Shown here: piece by piece, positions 50,383-58,316 of the stretch
Numbering within the stretch: the stretch's first letter is position 1
Layout: each line of letters starts with the position of its first letter
Assembly (NCBI GenBank): GCA_963719485.1
Contig: OY970387.1
Span: 3,782,001 to 3,846,000, forward strand
DNA from: Bog-473 sp963719485
GTDB lineage: Bacteria; Actinomycetota; Acidimicrobiia; Acidimicrobiales; RAAP-2
Reading direction: 5' to 3'
Length of the DNA: 64,000 nt
Position numbers and translations under genes: made by a program
Notes under the pieces: model-generated
What the model was told of the DNA's origin: nothing
The model's database searches: none
Seen by the model: the letters and a program-made list of their open reading frames with translations, nothing else

Positions 50383-52011
50383 TCAGCGCCGGCGCTTGCC
50401 CTTGCTCTTGCGTGGCCGGGGGCCCGAGGCCGGGGCCGCGGCCGGTTGCCCGTTGGCCCGGCTCCCCGGGGACGCGGGGGCCGAACCGGCCGGCCGGTCC
50501 ATCACGGCGGTCCCGGGTGCGCCTCCGCTGGGTCGGCTGCCCGAGCCCGGCCGGATCGGCCCGCTGCGCTTGTTGCCGCCGGACTTCCGCCCCGCAGCGG
50601 CGGCCGCAGTGCCCGCCGCGGCAGCACCGGCTGCGGCACCGCCCCCACCGCCCCGGGTCGCCTGACCGGAGGCGGCGACGCTCATCGCCGTGCTCATGTT
50701 GGCGGCGTCAACCGCGGAGTACCAGCTGTCCGCGTCGCCCCGCTTGGTCAGGCGGGCGGCGATCTGCACCCAGCGGTCCTCGCGCTCCTTCATCATGCAG
50801 AGCACCGGCGCCGCGATGAAGATCGACGAGTAGGCCCCCGAGAGCAGGCCGACGAAGAGGGCCAGGCCGTAGGACTGCAATGTCGTGGCGCCCAGGAGCT
50901 GCGCGCCGATCAGGAGCACGGCCAGGACCGGGAGGATGGCGACCATGGACGTGTTGATCGACCGGGCCAGCGTCTGGTTCATGGAGAGGTTGATGAGCTG
51001 GGGGTAGGTCAGGCGGCCGCTGCTGCCGATGCCCTTCGTGTTGTCTCGGACGCGGTCGAACACGACGACGGTGTCGTAGAGCGAGTACCCGAGGATGGTC
51101 AGGATGGCCACCACGGTGTCCGGCGTCACCTGGAAGTTGAAGATCGAGTAGATGCCGATGGCCACCAGGACGTCGTGGATCATGGCGATGAACGCGGCGA
51201 GCGCCATCTTCGGTTCGAAGCGGATGCTGATGTAGATCGCCACCACGATGAAGAAGATGATCAGCGCCTCGATCGCCTTGTTCGTGATGGAGGAGCCCCA
51301 CGTCGGACCGACGGTGGTGACGCTGATCTTGTCCTCCTGGGTATGGGGCACGGTGTTGGCCGGCGACGTGGTCGTCGTCGTGGCGGCTGCGGCGGCACCC
51401 GCCTTGGCCGTCGTCGTGGTCGTGGGCGCGGCCGTTGTCGAGGTGGTCGTCGTCGGCGCCGAGGCGGGGGCGTGCGTGGCGGTCAGGGCGAGCAGCGACT
51501 TCTCGACGCTCTTGCTCACGGCGTCCTGCTGCTTCTGCGTCAGGTGGTTCAGGTCCGACTGCACGTTGAGCGTCTGCTTGTTCCCGCTGCCCAGTAGCTC
51601 CACGGTGGGGTCGACCAGCCCGGTGCCCTTCAGGGCGTCGGTCGCCTGGGTCTGGGTGACACCCGGGGCGGCGATCGTCCACTCGGTGCCGCCCTTGAAC
51701 TCGATCCCCAGGTTCAGCCCGCCCCGCAGCACGATCGAGATGATCCCGAGCACGATGATGGCAGTCGAGATGCTGAACCAGATCCTGCGCTTGCCGACGA
51801 AGTCGAAGCGCGTCTCGCCCCGGTAGAGCCGGGCGATGGGGCCGTGACCCCGCCGCGGCTTGGCCAGGAGGGCGCGGGCGGCGTCATCGAGGCTGACGAG
51901 CTCCTCTTCGTCGAGGTCCTCGGTGTCGACACTGTCCTCCAGGCGCTCGACGTCCTCCTCGGGCACCTCGTCCAGGGAACTGCCGTCCTCGGGGCGCTCG
52001 TCGTCGCTCAC
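50383..52011 (-). CDS. secF: Protein translocase subunit SecF, with unusual insertions
   Basis: 542 residues, against about 300-440 in most bacteria. An acidic N-tail (1-45) precedes TM1 (about 77-97); the export region shows LNLGIEFKGGTEW. Residues about 181-220 form a threonine/alanine-only stretch in the external P1 loop. The core five helices follow (IYISIRFEPKMALAAFIAMIHD, LGYSLYDTVVVFDRVRDN, SINTSMVAILPVLAVLLIG). A basic Gly/Ala/Pro-rich tail of about 90 residues ends RKSKGKRRR. With SecD it uses the proton gradient to complete secretion. GTG start overlaps secD by 4 nt. Confidence 0.93.
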   Translation of the reverse strand: MSDDERPEDGSSLDEVPEEDVERLEDSVDTEDLDEEELVSLDDAARALLAKPRRGHGPIARLYRGETRFDFVGKRRIWFSISTAIIVLGIISIVLRGGLNLGIEFKGGTEWTIAAPGVTQTQATDALKGTGLVDPTVELLGSGNKQTLNVQSDLNHLTQKQQDAVSKSVEKSLLALTATHAPASAPTTTTSTTAAPTTTTTAKAGAAAAATTTTTSPANTVPHTQEDKISVTTVGPTWGSSITNKAIEALIIFFIVVAIYISIRFEPKMALAAFIAMIHDVLVAIGIYSIFNFQVTPDTVVAILTILGYSLYDTVVVFDRVRDNTKGIGSSGRLTYPQLINLSMNQTLARSINTSMVAILPVLAVLLIGAQLLGATTLQSYGLALFVGLLSGAYSSIFIAAPVLCMMKEREDRWVQIAARLTKRGDADSWYSAVDAANMSTAMSVAASGQATRGGGGGAAAGAAAAGTAAAAAGRKSGGNKRSGPIRPGSGSRPSGGAPGTAVMDRPAGSAPASPGSRANGQPAAAPASGPRPRKSKGKRRR

Positions 52012-53648
52012 GAGCCACCACCTCCCGCCCCGGCCACGCCCACGCCCACGCCGGCGGGGACGCCCTGCGTCTGCGGGCCGGCGCCGAGGCCGGTGGAGAT
52101 GCTGAAGGCACCGGTGCCCTGGGTGCGTTGGCTCTGGCCGAGGAGGATGACGAGGGGACGCGTGTAGAACCACGTGATGGCCATGTCCATGATGGTGGAG
52201 AGCCCGAGGAAGAAGGCGAAGCCCTTCACGTTGCCGACCGCGACCAGATACAGGACGATCGCCGCCAGCAGCGACACGAAGTCAGCCGCCCACACCGTCC
52301 GCCAGGCGCTCTTGAAGCCGCGGTCCACCGATGTGCGCACCGATCGGCCGGATCTGGTCTCGTCTTTCAGGCGTTCGAAGTACACGATGTACGAGTCGAC
52401 GGTGATGCCGATCGACACGATCAGGCCGGTGATGCCGGCGAGGTCGAAACTGGGCGCGACGGAGGTATGGCCGAGCGCCGAGATGATGGCCCACAGCAAC
52501 ATGGCGGTCAGCACCAGGCCGGAGATGATCACGAGCCCCAGGGCGCGGTAGTACGCGAGCACGTAGAGGAGCACGAGGATCAGTCCGGCGATGCCGGCGC
52601 CGAGGCCGGCCACCAGCGCGGAGTGCCCCAGCGTCGCCGAGACCGTCTCCGATGTGGCCGCCTTCAGCGTGATCGGCAGGGCACCGAAGTTCATGGCCTG
52701 CGCCAGGTTCTGCGCGTCCGACTGGGTCAGGTTCCCCGAGATCTCACCCTTGCCGTCGAAGGACGTGAACGCGGATTGCGTGGGCTGGATGATGGGCGCC
52801 GAGTACACCTGGCCGTCGAGCTCGATCCCGAGCAGCTGGTGGAAGTTCTCCTGGGCCACTTTGTCCCACAGCGCGGACCCGGCCGCGCCGGCCAGCGTGT
52901 AGTCGACCACCCACTGCCCGGTCTGGTTCTGCGTGGCCTGGGCACTGCCGATGGAATGACCGGTCATCTGGGCGGGCCCGAGCACGCAGCGCACCACGGC
53001 CTGCCCGTCGCAGGCGCCGTTGATGCCGGGCAGCAGCACGGTGCTGGTGGCGTAGCCGGGCTTGTCGACACTGGTTGAGGGGTAGGCCTGGTACTGCGGA
53101 TCCGGTGGCACGTTGTTGGAGCTGTAGCCCTGCGGTCCGCTGTTGGGCGTGACGGCGAGGTTGGCCGCGGTCAACTGCGACGACGACGTACAGGCGGGGA
53201 TCGTCCCGACGCCTCTCGGCAAGACCTTGGCCTTCGATCCCTTCGGGACGCCTTGCGGATAGGCGTAACACTCGACCGGGCGGAAGTACATGCGCGCCGT
53301 CTGCCCGATCTGGTCGAGGACCTGCTGCGCGTTCGTCACACCGGGAATGGAGACCGAAATCTGGTTCTTCCCGCTCGTCTGGACCTCGGCGCCGGACACC
53401 CCGAGGCTGTTGACGCGCAGGTTCAGGATGTTGACGGTCTCGTTGAGGTCGGATTGGGAGACGTGCTGCCCCTCGGCGGTGTAGACGACCGCCACCCCGC
53501 CGGCCAGGTCGAGCCCCAAGCGAGGCGACCACTTGGCGGCGAACACGGCTGCGAACGACCCGAGGGCGATCGCTACCACGACGATCACGCTGATCCACAA
53601 GTTGCGTCGCAGACGCCGCTGGGCCCGGCCACCCGACTTCGGGCTCAC
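52008..53648 (-). CDS. secD: Protein translocase subunit SecD
   Basis: 546 residues. TM1 at about 17-38, then LGLDLAGGVAVVYTAEG (conserved D-L-x-GG), a large external P1 domain (LRVNSLGVSGAEVQTSGKNQISVSIPG), and helices TM2-6 with GITVDSYIVYFERLKDETRSGRSVRTSVDRGFKSAW-type motifs. P1 carries an extra glycine/asparagine/proline-rich section around residues 150-240. The GTG overlaps the yajC stop by 4 nt. Confidence 0.95.
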   Translation of the reverse strand: MSPKSGGRAQRRLRRNLWISVIVVVAIALGSFAAVFAAKWSPRLGLDLAGGVAVVYTAEGQHVSQSDLNETVNILNLRVNSLGVSGAEVQTSGKNQISVSIPGVTNAQQVLDQIGQTARMYFRPVECYAYPQGVPKGSKAKVLPRGVGTIPACTSSSQLTAANLAVTPNSGPQGYSSNNVPPDPQYQAYPSTSVDKPGYATSTVLLPGINGACDGQAVVRCVLGPAQMTGHSIGSAQATQNQTGQWVVDYTLAGAAGSALWDKVAQENFHQLLGIELDGQVYSAPIIQPTQSAFTSFDGKGEISGNLTQSDAQNLAQAMNFGALPITLKAATSETVSATLGHSALVAGLGAGIAGLILVLLYVLAYYRALGLVIISGLVLTAMLLWAIISALGHTSVAPSFDLAGITGLIVSIGITVDSYIVYFERLKDETRSGRSVRTSVDRGFKSAWRTVWAADFVSLLAAIVLYLVAVGNVKGFAFFLGLSTIMDMAITWFYTRPLVILLGQSQRTQGTGAFSISTGLGAGPQTQGVPAGVGVGVAGAGGGGS

Positions 53649-54190
53649 GCCTCTTCGGCCTCCCCACCGAGGTCGCCGCTGCTGGCGGCACCGTCCCCAC
53701 CCACGTCGTCGATGTCTGCGTCCTTCGCGTCACTGGTTGCCCTGCCGGTGCCGTTGCCGCTTGCGCTCGCCCGGGGCTTGATGTCCTGGACCGGCTCGTC
53801 ATCGACCGGAGCGTCGTCGACGCGCACGTCGTCGATGGGATCGATCTTCTTGGCGATGGCCTGGCGGACGAACACGATCCGGGTCGGCTGCGGCCCATCG
53901 AGGTTGCCGTCGTCGCCCAGTGCGCCCGTCAGAAGCGTGTAGCGGTCACCATGGACCTCGAGGACGGTGCCGATGACGCCGCCGACGGTCTGGACCTCGT
54001 CTCCAACCTCGAAGGCCGAACCCTGGGCCCCCTGGCGGGCGGCCTGCGCCTTGCGCTGTTGAGGACGGATGAAGAAGAAGTAGCCGAGCAGGCCGATCGC
54101 CACGAGCGGCAGAAGGGTCAGGAGGGAATTGGAACTGGACTTGGACGCGGCGGCCAGAACGAAGTGGGCCACCGCCGGGGTTGGTGTCAT
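53645..54190 (-). CDS. yajC: Preprotein translocase subunit YajC
   Basis: 181 residues. One membrane helix (about 22-40, LLTLLPLVAIGLLGYFFFIRPQ) followed by QRKAQAARQG and the cytosolic SH3-like part EVGDEVQTVGGVIGTVLEVHGDRYTL. A long acidic, disordered C-terminal tail of about 70 residues is an extension over ordinary YajC (about 110). AAGGA lies 7 nt before the ATG, so this start uses a ribosome-binding site. Confidence 0.93.
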   Translation of the reverse strand: MTPTPAVAHFVLAAASKSSSNSLLTLLPLVAIGLLGYFFFIRPQQRKAQAARQGAQGSAFEVGDEVQTVGGVIGTVLEVHGDRYTLLTGALGDDGNLDGPQPTRIVFVRQAIAKKIDPIDDVRVDDAPVDDEPVQDIKPRASASGNGTGRATSDAKDADIDDVGGDGAASSGDLGGEAEEA

Positions 54191-54251
54191 GAGGGATCCT
54201 TGGACCGGAATCGGTTGCGACGCGCCACCCTAGTGCCTTGATTCCGGGTCT

Positions 54252-54281
54252 CTCGGGCACCCGGGCGCCCGGGTGCCCGAG
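54252..54281. repeat. 30-bp perfect palindrome
   Basis: Each half is CTCGGGCACCCGGGC or its complement, with no mismatch, lying 62 bp upstream of the yajC start. It could be an operator, or a very stable hairpin in the yajC leader. Confidence 0.75.
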
Positions 54282-54544
54282 CAGCCTCCGGCAGCGGTCG
54301 CCGCTCCTCCTCGAGCCCGGCACTGGGTCCCCGGTCCGGGACGGCGCCATACCGACCAGGTGGCGCCCCGGGGTGCCCGTGTGCACGTGCGGCGTTGCAC
54401 TCGCCTCCCGGCGGGTACAACGACCCGGCTGCTCCCGTATGGCGCAACCCGTCGCCAAGCAACCGAACCGCAACCCAATGTGGCCTCGGTTGCGACAGCC
54501 GTTGTTCAGAGTACGAATCATCAGTACAGCAACCTCACGGTGAA

Positions 54545-54705
54545 GGTCGTTCGGGGGGCGACCGGTGAGAGTCCGAAGGAGGGGAACGGACTCTCAGGAG
54601 GGGGAACACCGAGGGGGAACAAGGAGCAGCGAAGAGATGCGCCGGCCTTCTGAGGCCGTCGGACGGAGGTTTCCGGGGGGACCGACGGCCCGGGCCGGCG
54701 CATCT
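54545..54705. ncRNA. Candidate structured small RNA with C-rich (6C-like) loops on the minus strand
   Basis: Three hairpins are visible. (1) AGATGCGCCGGCC (54635-54647) pairs with its complement at 54693-54705, enclosing a second 9-bp stem (54654-54662 with 54682-54690). (2) A 10-bp stem, 54566-54575 with 54587-54596. (3) A 5-bp stem GGTCG/CGACC at about 54545-54563. On the minus strand the loops read CCCCCC in (1) and (3) and TTCCCCTCCTT in (2), which matches the C-run hairpins of the actinobacterial 6C RNA and mimics an anti-Shine-Dalgarno sequence. On the plus strand the last stem is followed by TTT and a possible promoter precedes, so the strand is unproven. Confidence 0.5.
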
Positions 54706-54922
54706 TTCGCTCCCTTGAGTCTCTGCTGAGTCGCCAGAGTTCGCTTGGTCTGATCGTTCCTGGTCCACGGGTGTGTCACCCCGCGATTGCGGGCATCACC
54801 CACCCCCAAGCGGCGGGTTCCAGGCGCCCCGAGCCCTACCCAGAGCCAATTCATGGCTTGAGCAGGAAGTTTCCGTTTGGCCGTGGGCGTGCCTAATTCA
54901 CTCAGATCGGCCATTTGCCCAG

Positions 54923-54928
54923 TACAGT
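54923..54928 (+). promoter_or_regulatory. Putative -10 box of the second two-component system
   Basis: TACAGT, 9 nt before ATG 54938; near-leaderless. Confidence 0.4.
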
Positions 54929-54937
54929 TGCAGTCTG

Positions 54938-55636
54938 ATGCGAGATGGTCATGTCTCCGTACTGGTCATTGAGGATGAGGCGGACATCCGCCAACTCCTG
55001 CGGACCCTCCTCGAACGCGAGGGGTACAAGGTTGCCGAGGCCATCGAAGGACGCGACGGGGTCCGCCAGTTCCACCAGAGCCATCCCGACATCGTGATCC
55101 TCGACGTGGGCCTTCCGGACCTGGACGGTTGGCAGGTCCTGGAGCGCATCCGGGACATGAGCGACGTGCCGGTGCTCATGCTGACCGCCCTGGGCACCGA
55201 GCGGGACAAGGTCCGGGGGCTCAACTCGGGCGCCGACGACTACCTGACCAAGCCGTTTAGCCGGGTCGAGCTCCTGGCCCGGCTGCAGGCCGTCGGCCGG
55301 CGACAGGTCTCCCGGAACGAGCCGGTGACCACCTTCGACGACGGCACCCTCCACATCGACTATGCCCACCAGGAGGTCGCCGTCGACGGTACGACGATCA
55401 TCTTGACCCCGACCGAATACCGCCTGCTCGCCACGCTGACCCGTCATCAGGGCCAGGTCCTCTCGTCGGACCAGCTCATCGAGCTGGCCTGGGACGACCC
55501 CAGCGGGTTGGCTCCGACCCGCGTCAAGTACGCCGTGCTCCGGCTCCGACGGAAGCTCGGATGGGGCGAGGGCGACGAAGGCCCGATCGAGACCGTGCGG
55601 GGCTTCGGCTACCGCTATCGCTCGCGGAACCGGTGA
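54938..55636 (+). CDS. OmpR-family response regulator
   Basis: 232 residues. Receiver with VLVIEDEADIR, phospho-acceptor D56, T83 and K105; then a winged-helix effector (TPTEYRLLATLTRHQGQVLSSDQLIELAW, VKYAVLRLRRKLG, IETVRGFGYRYR). KdpE/RegX-like. The stop overlaps the kinase GTG by 4 nt. The ATG is chosen from the -10 box and because upstream sequence in frame is non-conserved. Confidence 0.93.
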   Translation: MRDGHVSVLVIEDEADIRQLLRTLLEREGYKVAEAIEGRDGVRQFHQSHPDIVILDVGLPDLDGWQVLERIRDMSDVPVLMLTALGTERDKVRGLNSGADDYLTKPFSRVELLARLQAVGRRQVSRNEPVTTFDDGTLHIDYAHQEVAVDGTTIILTPTEYRLLATLTRHQGQVLSSDQLIELAWDDPSGLAPTRVKYAVLRLRRKLGWGEGDEGPIETVRGFGYRYRSRNR

Positions 55637-57567
55637 GCGACTCGTTCCAGTCCTCACCCGACGCCGATGGGCGTCGCGAACTGCAGATGCCCGGCTCCGC
55701 GCTGCCGATCGGGTTCTCCGGCTCCATGCGCGTGCGGCTGCCCCTCTTCGCCCTGGTCGCCGTCGGCACGGTCCTCATCGCCGTGATCCCCTTCCCCCAT
55801 GACGCCCGCCGCGAGATCTCGGTCGCCGGCGTCCTGTTCTTCGCCCTGGTGGCCGCCGCCTTCCTCCTGCCCTGGGAGCGGCTGCCCGACTGGGCCTGGC
55901 TCATCATCCCGATCGGCTACATCGCGGTCATCGCCATCATCCGGGACGCGCAGGGCGGCTCCGACTCTGGGCTGGTGGTCGTGTACCTCCTCCCGATCGT
56001 GTGGCTCTCGCTCTACGGGCGACGCCTGCATCTGCTCGTCGGTCTGTTCTGCCTCGATCTGGCGCTGCTGGTGCCGCTCCTGATGATCGGGGGACCCAAG
56101 TATCCGACCATCGAGTGGCGCCAGGTTGTCGTCATGGCAACGGTCACGACGTTGGTGGCCTCGACCGCGTACACGATGGTCTCGCGGGACCGGGCCTTCC
56201 TGAGCAATCTGGCGCAGCAGTCCCGCATCGCACGGCGGAACGCCCGGGAGGCGGACTACGCCCGGGACCGGCTCGAGACCCTCCTCCGGGCGGCGACCGG
56301 AAGTGCCATCCTGGGCGTCGACCCGGCGGGCACCGTGACGTTCTTCTCGGCTGGAGCGGAGCAGATGCTCGGGTACCGGGCGGCCGAGGTGGTTGGCGTC
56401 CAATCCATCGCCGACTTCATCGACCCGGCCCAGATCGACGAGCGGCGCCAGACCATCGACGCCATGCGGACCGCCCTGGAGCCCGTCGACGCGGAGACGG
56501 CGGCCGAGGTTCCATGGACCGCGACGCGCAAGGACGGCCAGCAGCGTCGCTGCGTCGTCCGGGTGCGGGCCCTCCCCGTCCCGTCACCGGACATCGCGCT
56601 CGACGACGAGTGGCCCGAGGACGCCGATGCCGTCGAGGCCGAAGCCGTCACCACCTCGAACGGCTGGATGCCCCAGGACAACGCTCTTGCGCAGACCAAC
56701 GGCGGCTACGTGGTGGTCGCCATCGACGTGACCGAGCGCGAGGAGCTCGCCGCCGACCGGGAGCGCCTGTTCGCCATCCAAAAAGAGGTCACGCAGTCAC
56801 TCATTGAGCAGAACAACCGGCTGCGTGAGCTGACCCAGATGAAGGACGACGTCGTGGCGACGGTGTCCCACGAGCTGCGCACGCCGATCACGTCGATCCG
56901 GGGTTTCATTGAGCTCCTGCTCGACGCTTCGTCGGATCTGACCGAGAGTCAGATGCGCATGCTCCAGACCATCGAGCGCAACGCCGAGCAGCTCCAGCGC
57001 GTGGCGGAGGATCTCCTGGCGGACCCGGGCGCGGGTCGAGGGCTCCGGGTCGCGTTCACCGAGTTGGACCTCAGTCGTCTCGCTGAGGAAGCGGTCCATG
57101 CGATCCAGACGTCGGCCACTGTCGCCGGAATCGTGCTGACCATCGAGCCCGGCGACGAGGTCCCGATTTTCGGGGACCCCACCCGCCTGCACCAGCTGCT
57201 GGGCAACCTGCTGTCCAACGCCATCAAGTTCTCGCCCCGCGGTGGCCGCGTCCACGTCATCGTCGACAACTGGGACTCCTACGCCAGGGTCCAGGTCCTC
57301 GACGAAGGGCCCGGCATCCCCGAGGGTGAGCGCGACCAGCTCTTCGAGCGCTTCTACCGGCTCGCTTCGTCGACCGAGATGGGCGTGCCCGGGACCGGAC
57401 TGGGCCTGGCCATCGCCAAGTCGGTGGCCGAGGCGCACGAGGGTTTCGTCGACATCGTCGACACCCCTGGCTGGTCGACGACCTTCAGGGTGTTCCTACC
57501 CCTGCGCGCCTCGGTGGCCTCGGTGACCCGGATCTCCGGCCCGGCTCAGCCGGCGCAGCCCGCGTAG
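55633..57567 (+). CDS. Membrane histidine kinase with PAS domain
   Basis: 644 residues. About five or six membrane helices (35-190) with almost no external domain, so it may sense within or at the membrane. Then a PAS domain (LETLLRAATGSAILGVDPAG, FFSAGAEQMLGYRAAEVVG) with a variable acidic insertion, HisKA with VATVSHELRTPITSIRGFIELL, and HATPase with LHQLLGNLLSNAIKFSPRGG, DEGPGIPEG and GTGLGLAIAKS. Catalytic motifs intact. GTG start coupled to the regulator. Confidence 0.92.
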   Translation: MSDSFQSSPDADGRRELQMPGSALPIGFSGSMRVRLPLFALVAVGTVLIAVIPFPHDARREISVAGVLFFALVAAAFLLPWERLPDWAWLIIPIGYIAVIAIIRDAQGGSDSGLVVVYLLPIVWLSLYGRRLHLLVGLFCLDLALLVPLLMIGGPKYPTIEWRQVVVMATVTTLVASTAYTMVSRDRAFLSNLAQQSRIARRNAREADYARDRLETLLRAATGSAILGVDPAGTVTFFSAGAEQMLGYRAAEVVGVQSIADFIDPAQIDERRQTIDAMRTALEPVDAETAAEVPWTATRKDGQQRRCVVRVRALPVPSPDIALDDEWPEDADAVEAEAVTTSNGWMPQDNALAQTNGGYVVVAIDVTEREELAADRERLFAIQKEVTQSLIEQNNRLRELTQMKDDVVATVSHELRTPITSIRGFIELLLDASSDLTESQMRMLQTIERNAEQLQRVAEDLLADPGAGRGLRVAFTELDLSRLAEEAVHAIQTSATVAGIVLTIEPGDEVPIFGDPTRLHQLLGNLLSNAIKFSPRGGRVHVIVDNWDSYARVQVLDEGPGIPEGERDQLFERFYRLASSTEMGVPGTGLGLAIAKSVAEAHEGFVDIVDTPGWSTTFRVFLPLRASVASVTRISGPAQPAQPA

Positions 57568-57786
57568 CTCCGTTCGCCCGGCACCCTCGGCACTCTCCAC
57601 TCGGCGCGGGCCGGGTTCGCCAGCTGACCGACAACGACCGCGAGCCCCGGCCAGTCGGGGATTGCGAAGCCGTTTGCTCGGAGTACAGAATTACTGGGTT
57701 CGAGCGGATCGACTCATGGCCGGGCAGTCGTACAGGTCGGCGCTCTGTGTCCTGGGTCGCCCAGCGCAAGCGAAGGGAATGACTTT

Positions 57787-58265
57787 ATGGCCGATGAGTC
57801 TCCGTACATTGACTATGAGAATCTGCCGGTTCCCTCTGAGGGGATCATTGCGGCCCTGTTCATTACCGTGCGGAAGGTCGCCCGATCACGCGATTTCTAT
57901 TCGCGCATCCTCGGCGGGAAGGTCGTTCTCGAGGAGAACCCGTGCATGGTGAAGCTGGCCAACAGCTGGATCATCATGAACCCCGGTGGTGGGCCCACAC
58001 CCGACAAGCCCGGCATCTCGGTGGTCAATTATGAGCCCGACGACACGACGTCGATCTTCTTGAATCTGCGGGTCGCCGACATCAACGCCTGCTACAAGGA
58101 ATGGAGCGAGCGCGGGCAGAATTCGTGACGCCTCCGATCGATCGAGGTCCCGAGATCCGCTGCTACATGCGCGATCCGGATGGCTACATGATCGAGGTCG
58201 GTCAATCCACAGGACTCCTGTCAGGCCACCTGGCCAAGAAGCGGCCGGAGGATCTGCCGGGCTAG
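57787..58265 (+). pseudogene. VOC (glyoxalase-fold) protein, interrupted by a one-base frameshift
   Basis: Two frames join to a VOC protein of about 159 residues. The first covers LFITVRKVARSRDFYSRILG, VVLEENPCMVKLANSWIIMN, FLNLRVADINACYKEWSERG and stops at 58128; the second continues AEFVTPPID, IRCYMRDPDGYMIEVGQSTG and ends at 58265. One base is missing at the GGG run 58114-58116 (span 3n+2). Resembles glyoxalase/bleomycin-resistance-type dioxygenase folds; substrate unknown. AAGGGA lies before the ATG. Codons are less GC-biased than in neighbours. May be a true pseudogene or a sequence error. Confidence 0.75.
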
Positions 58266-58276
58266 GTGTGGGCTGC

Positions 58277-58313
58277 TGACCCCCTGACCCCCGCGGCGGG
58301 GAGTCGGAGGTCA
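58277..58313. terminator. Bidirectional hairpin between convergent genes
   Basis: TGACC (58277-58281) pairs with GGTCA (58309-58313), enclosing CTGAC/GTCGG and CCCCG/CGGGG stems. It sits between the VOC stop and the ABC-transporter stop. No T-tract, as often in high-GC genomes. Confidence 0.5.
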
Positions 58314-58316
58314 GGC

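Larger units (their letters stand above)
54191..54937. other. 747-bp non-coding region between yajC and a two-component system
   Basis: No convincing gene on either strand. It contains a 30-bp perfect palindrome (54252-54281), a dense structured element (about 54540-54708), and the promoter of the response regulator at its right end. A TTGTTC (54502-54507) and TACAGC (54525-54530) pair with 17 nt between could start a plus-strand transcript into the structured element. Confidence 0.6.

Noticed and set aside
54540..54708. c-di-AMP (ydaO-type) riboswitch or RNase P/SRP RNA
   Set aside because: The purine-rich GGGGAAC runs recall ydaO, but the conserved core and pairing order are not there, and no diagnostic RNase P or SRP motifs are present.
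54637..54717. 26-codon frame (starting MRRPSEAVG) with an upstream AAGGAG
   Set aside because: It lies entirely within the nested hairpin; base pairing explains the sequence better than coding.
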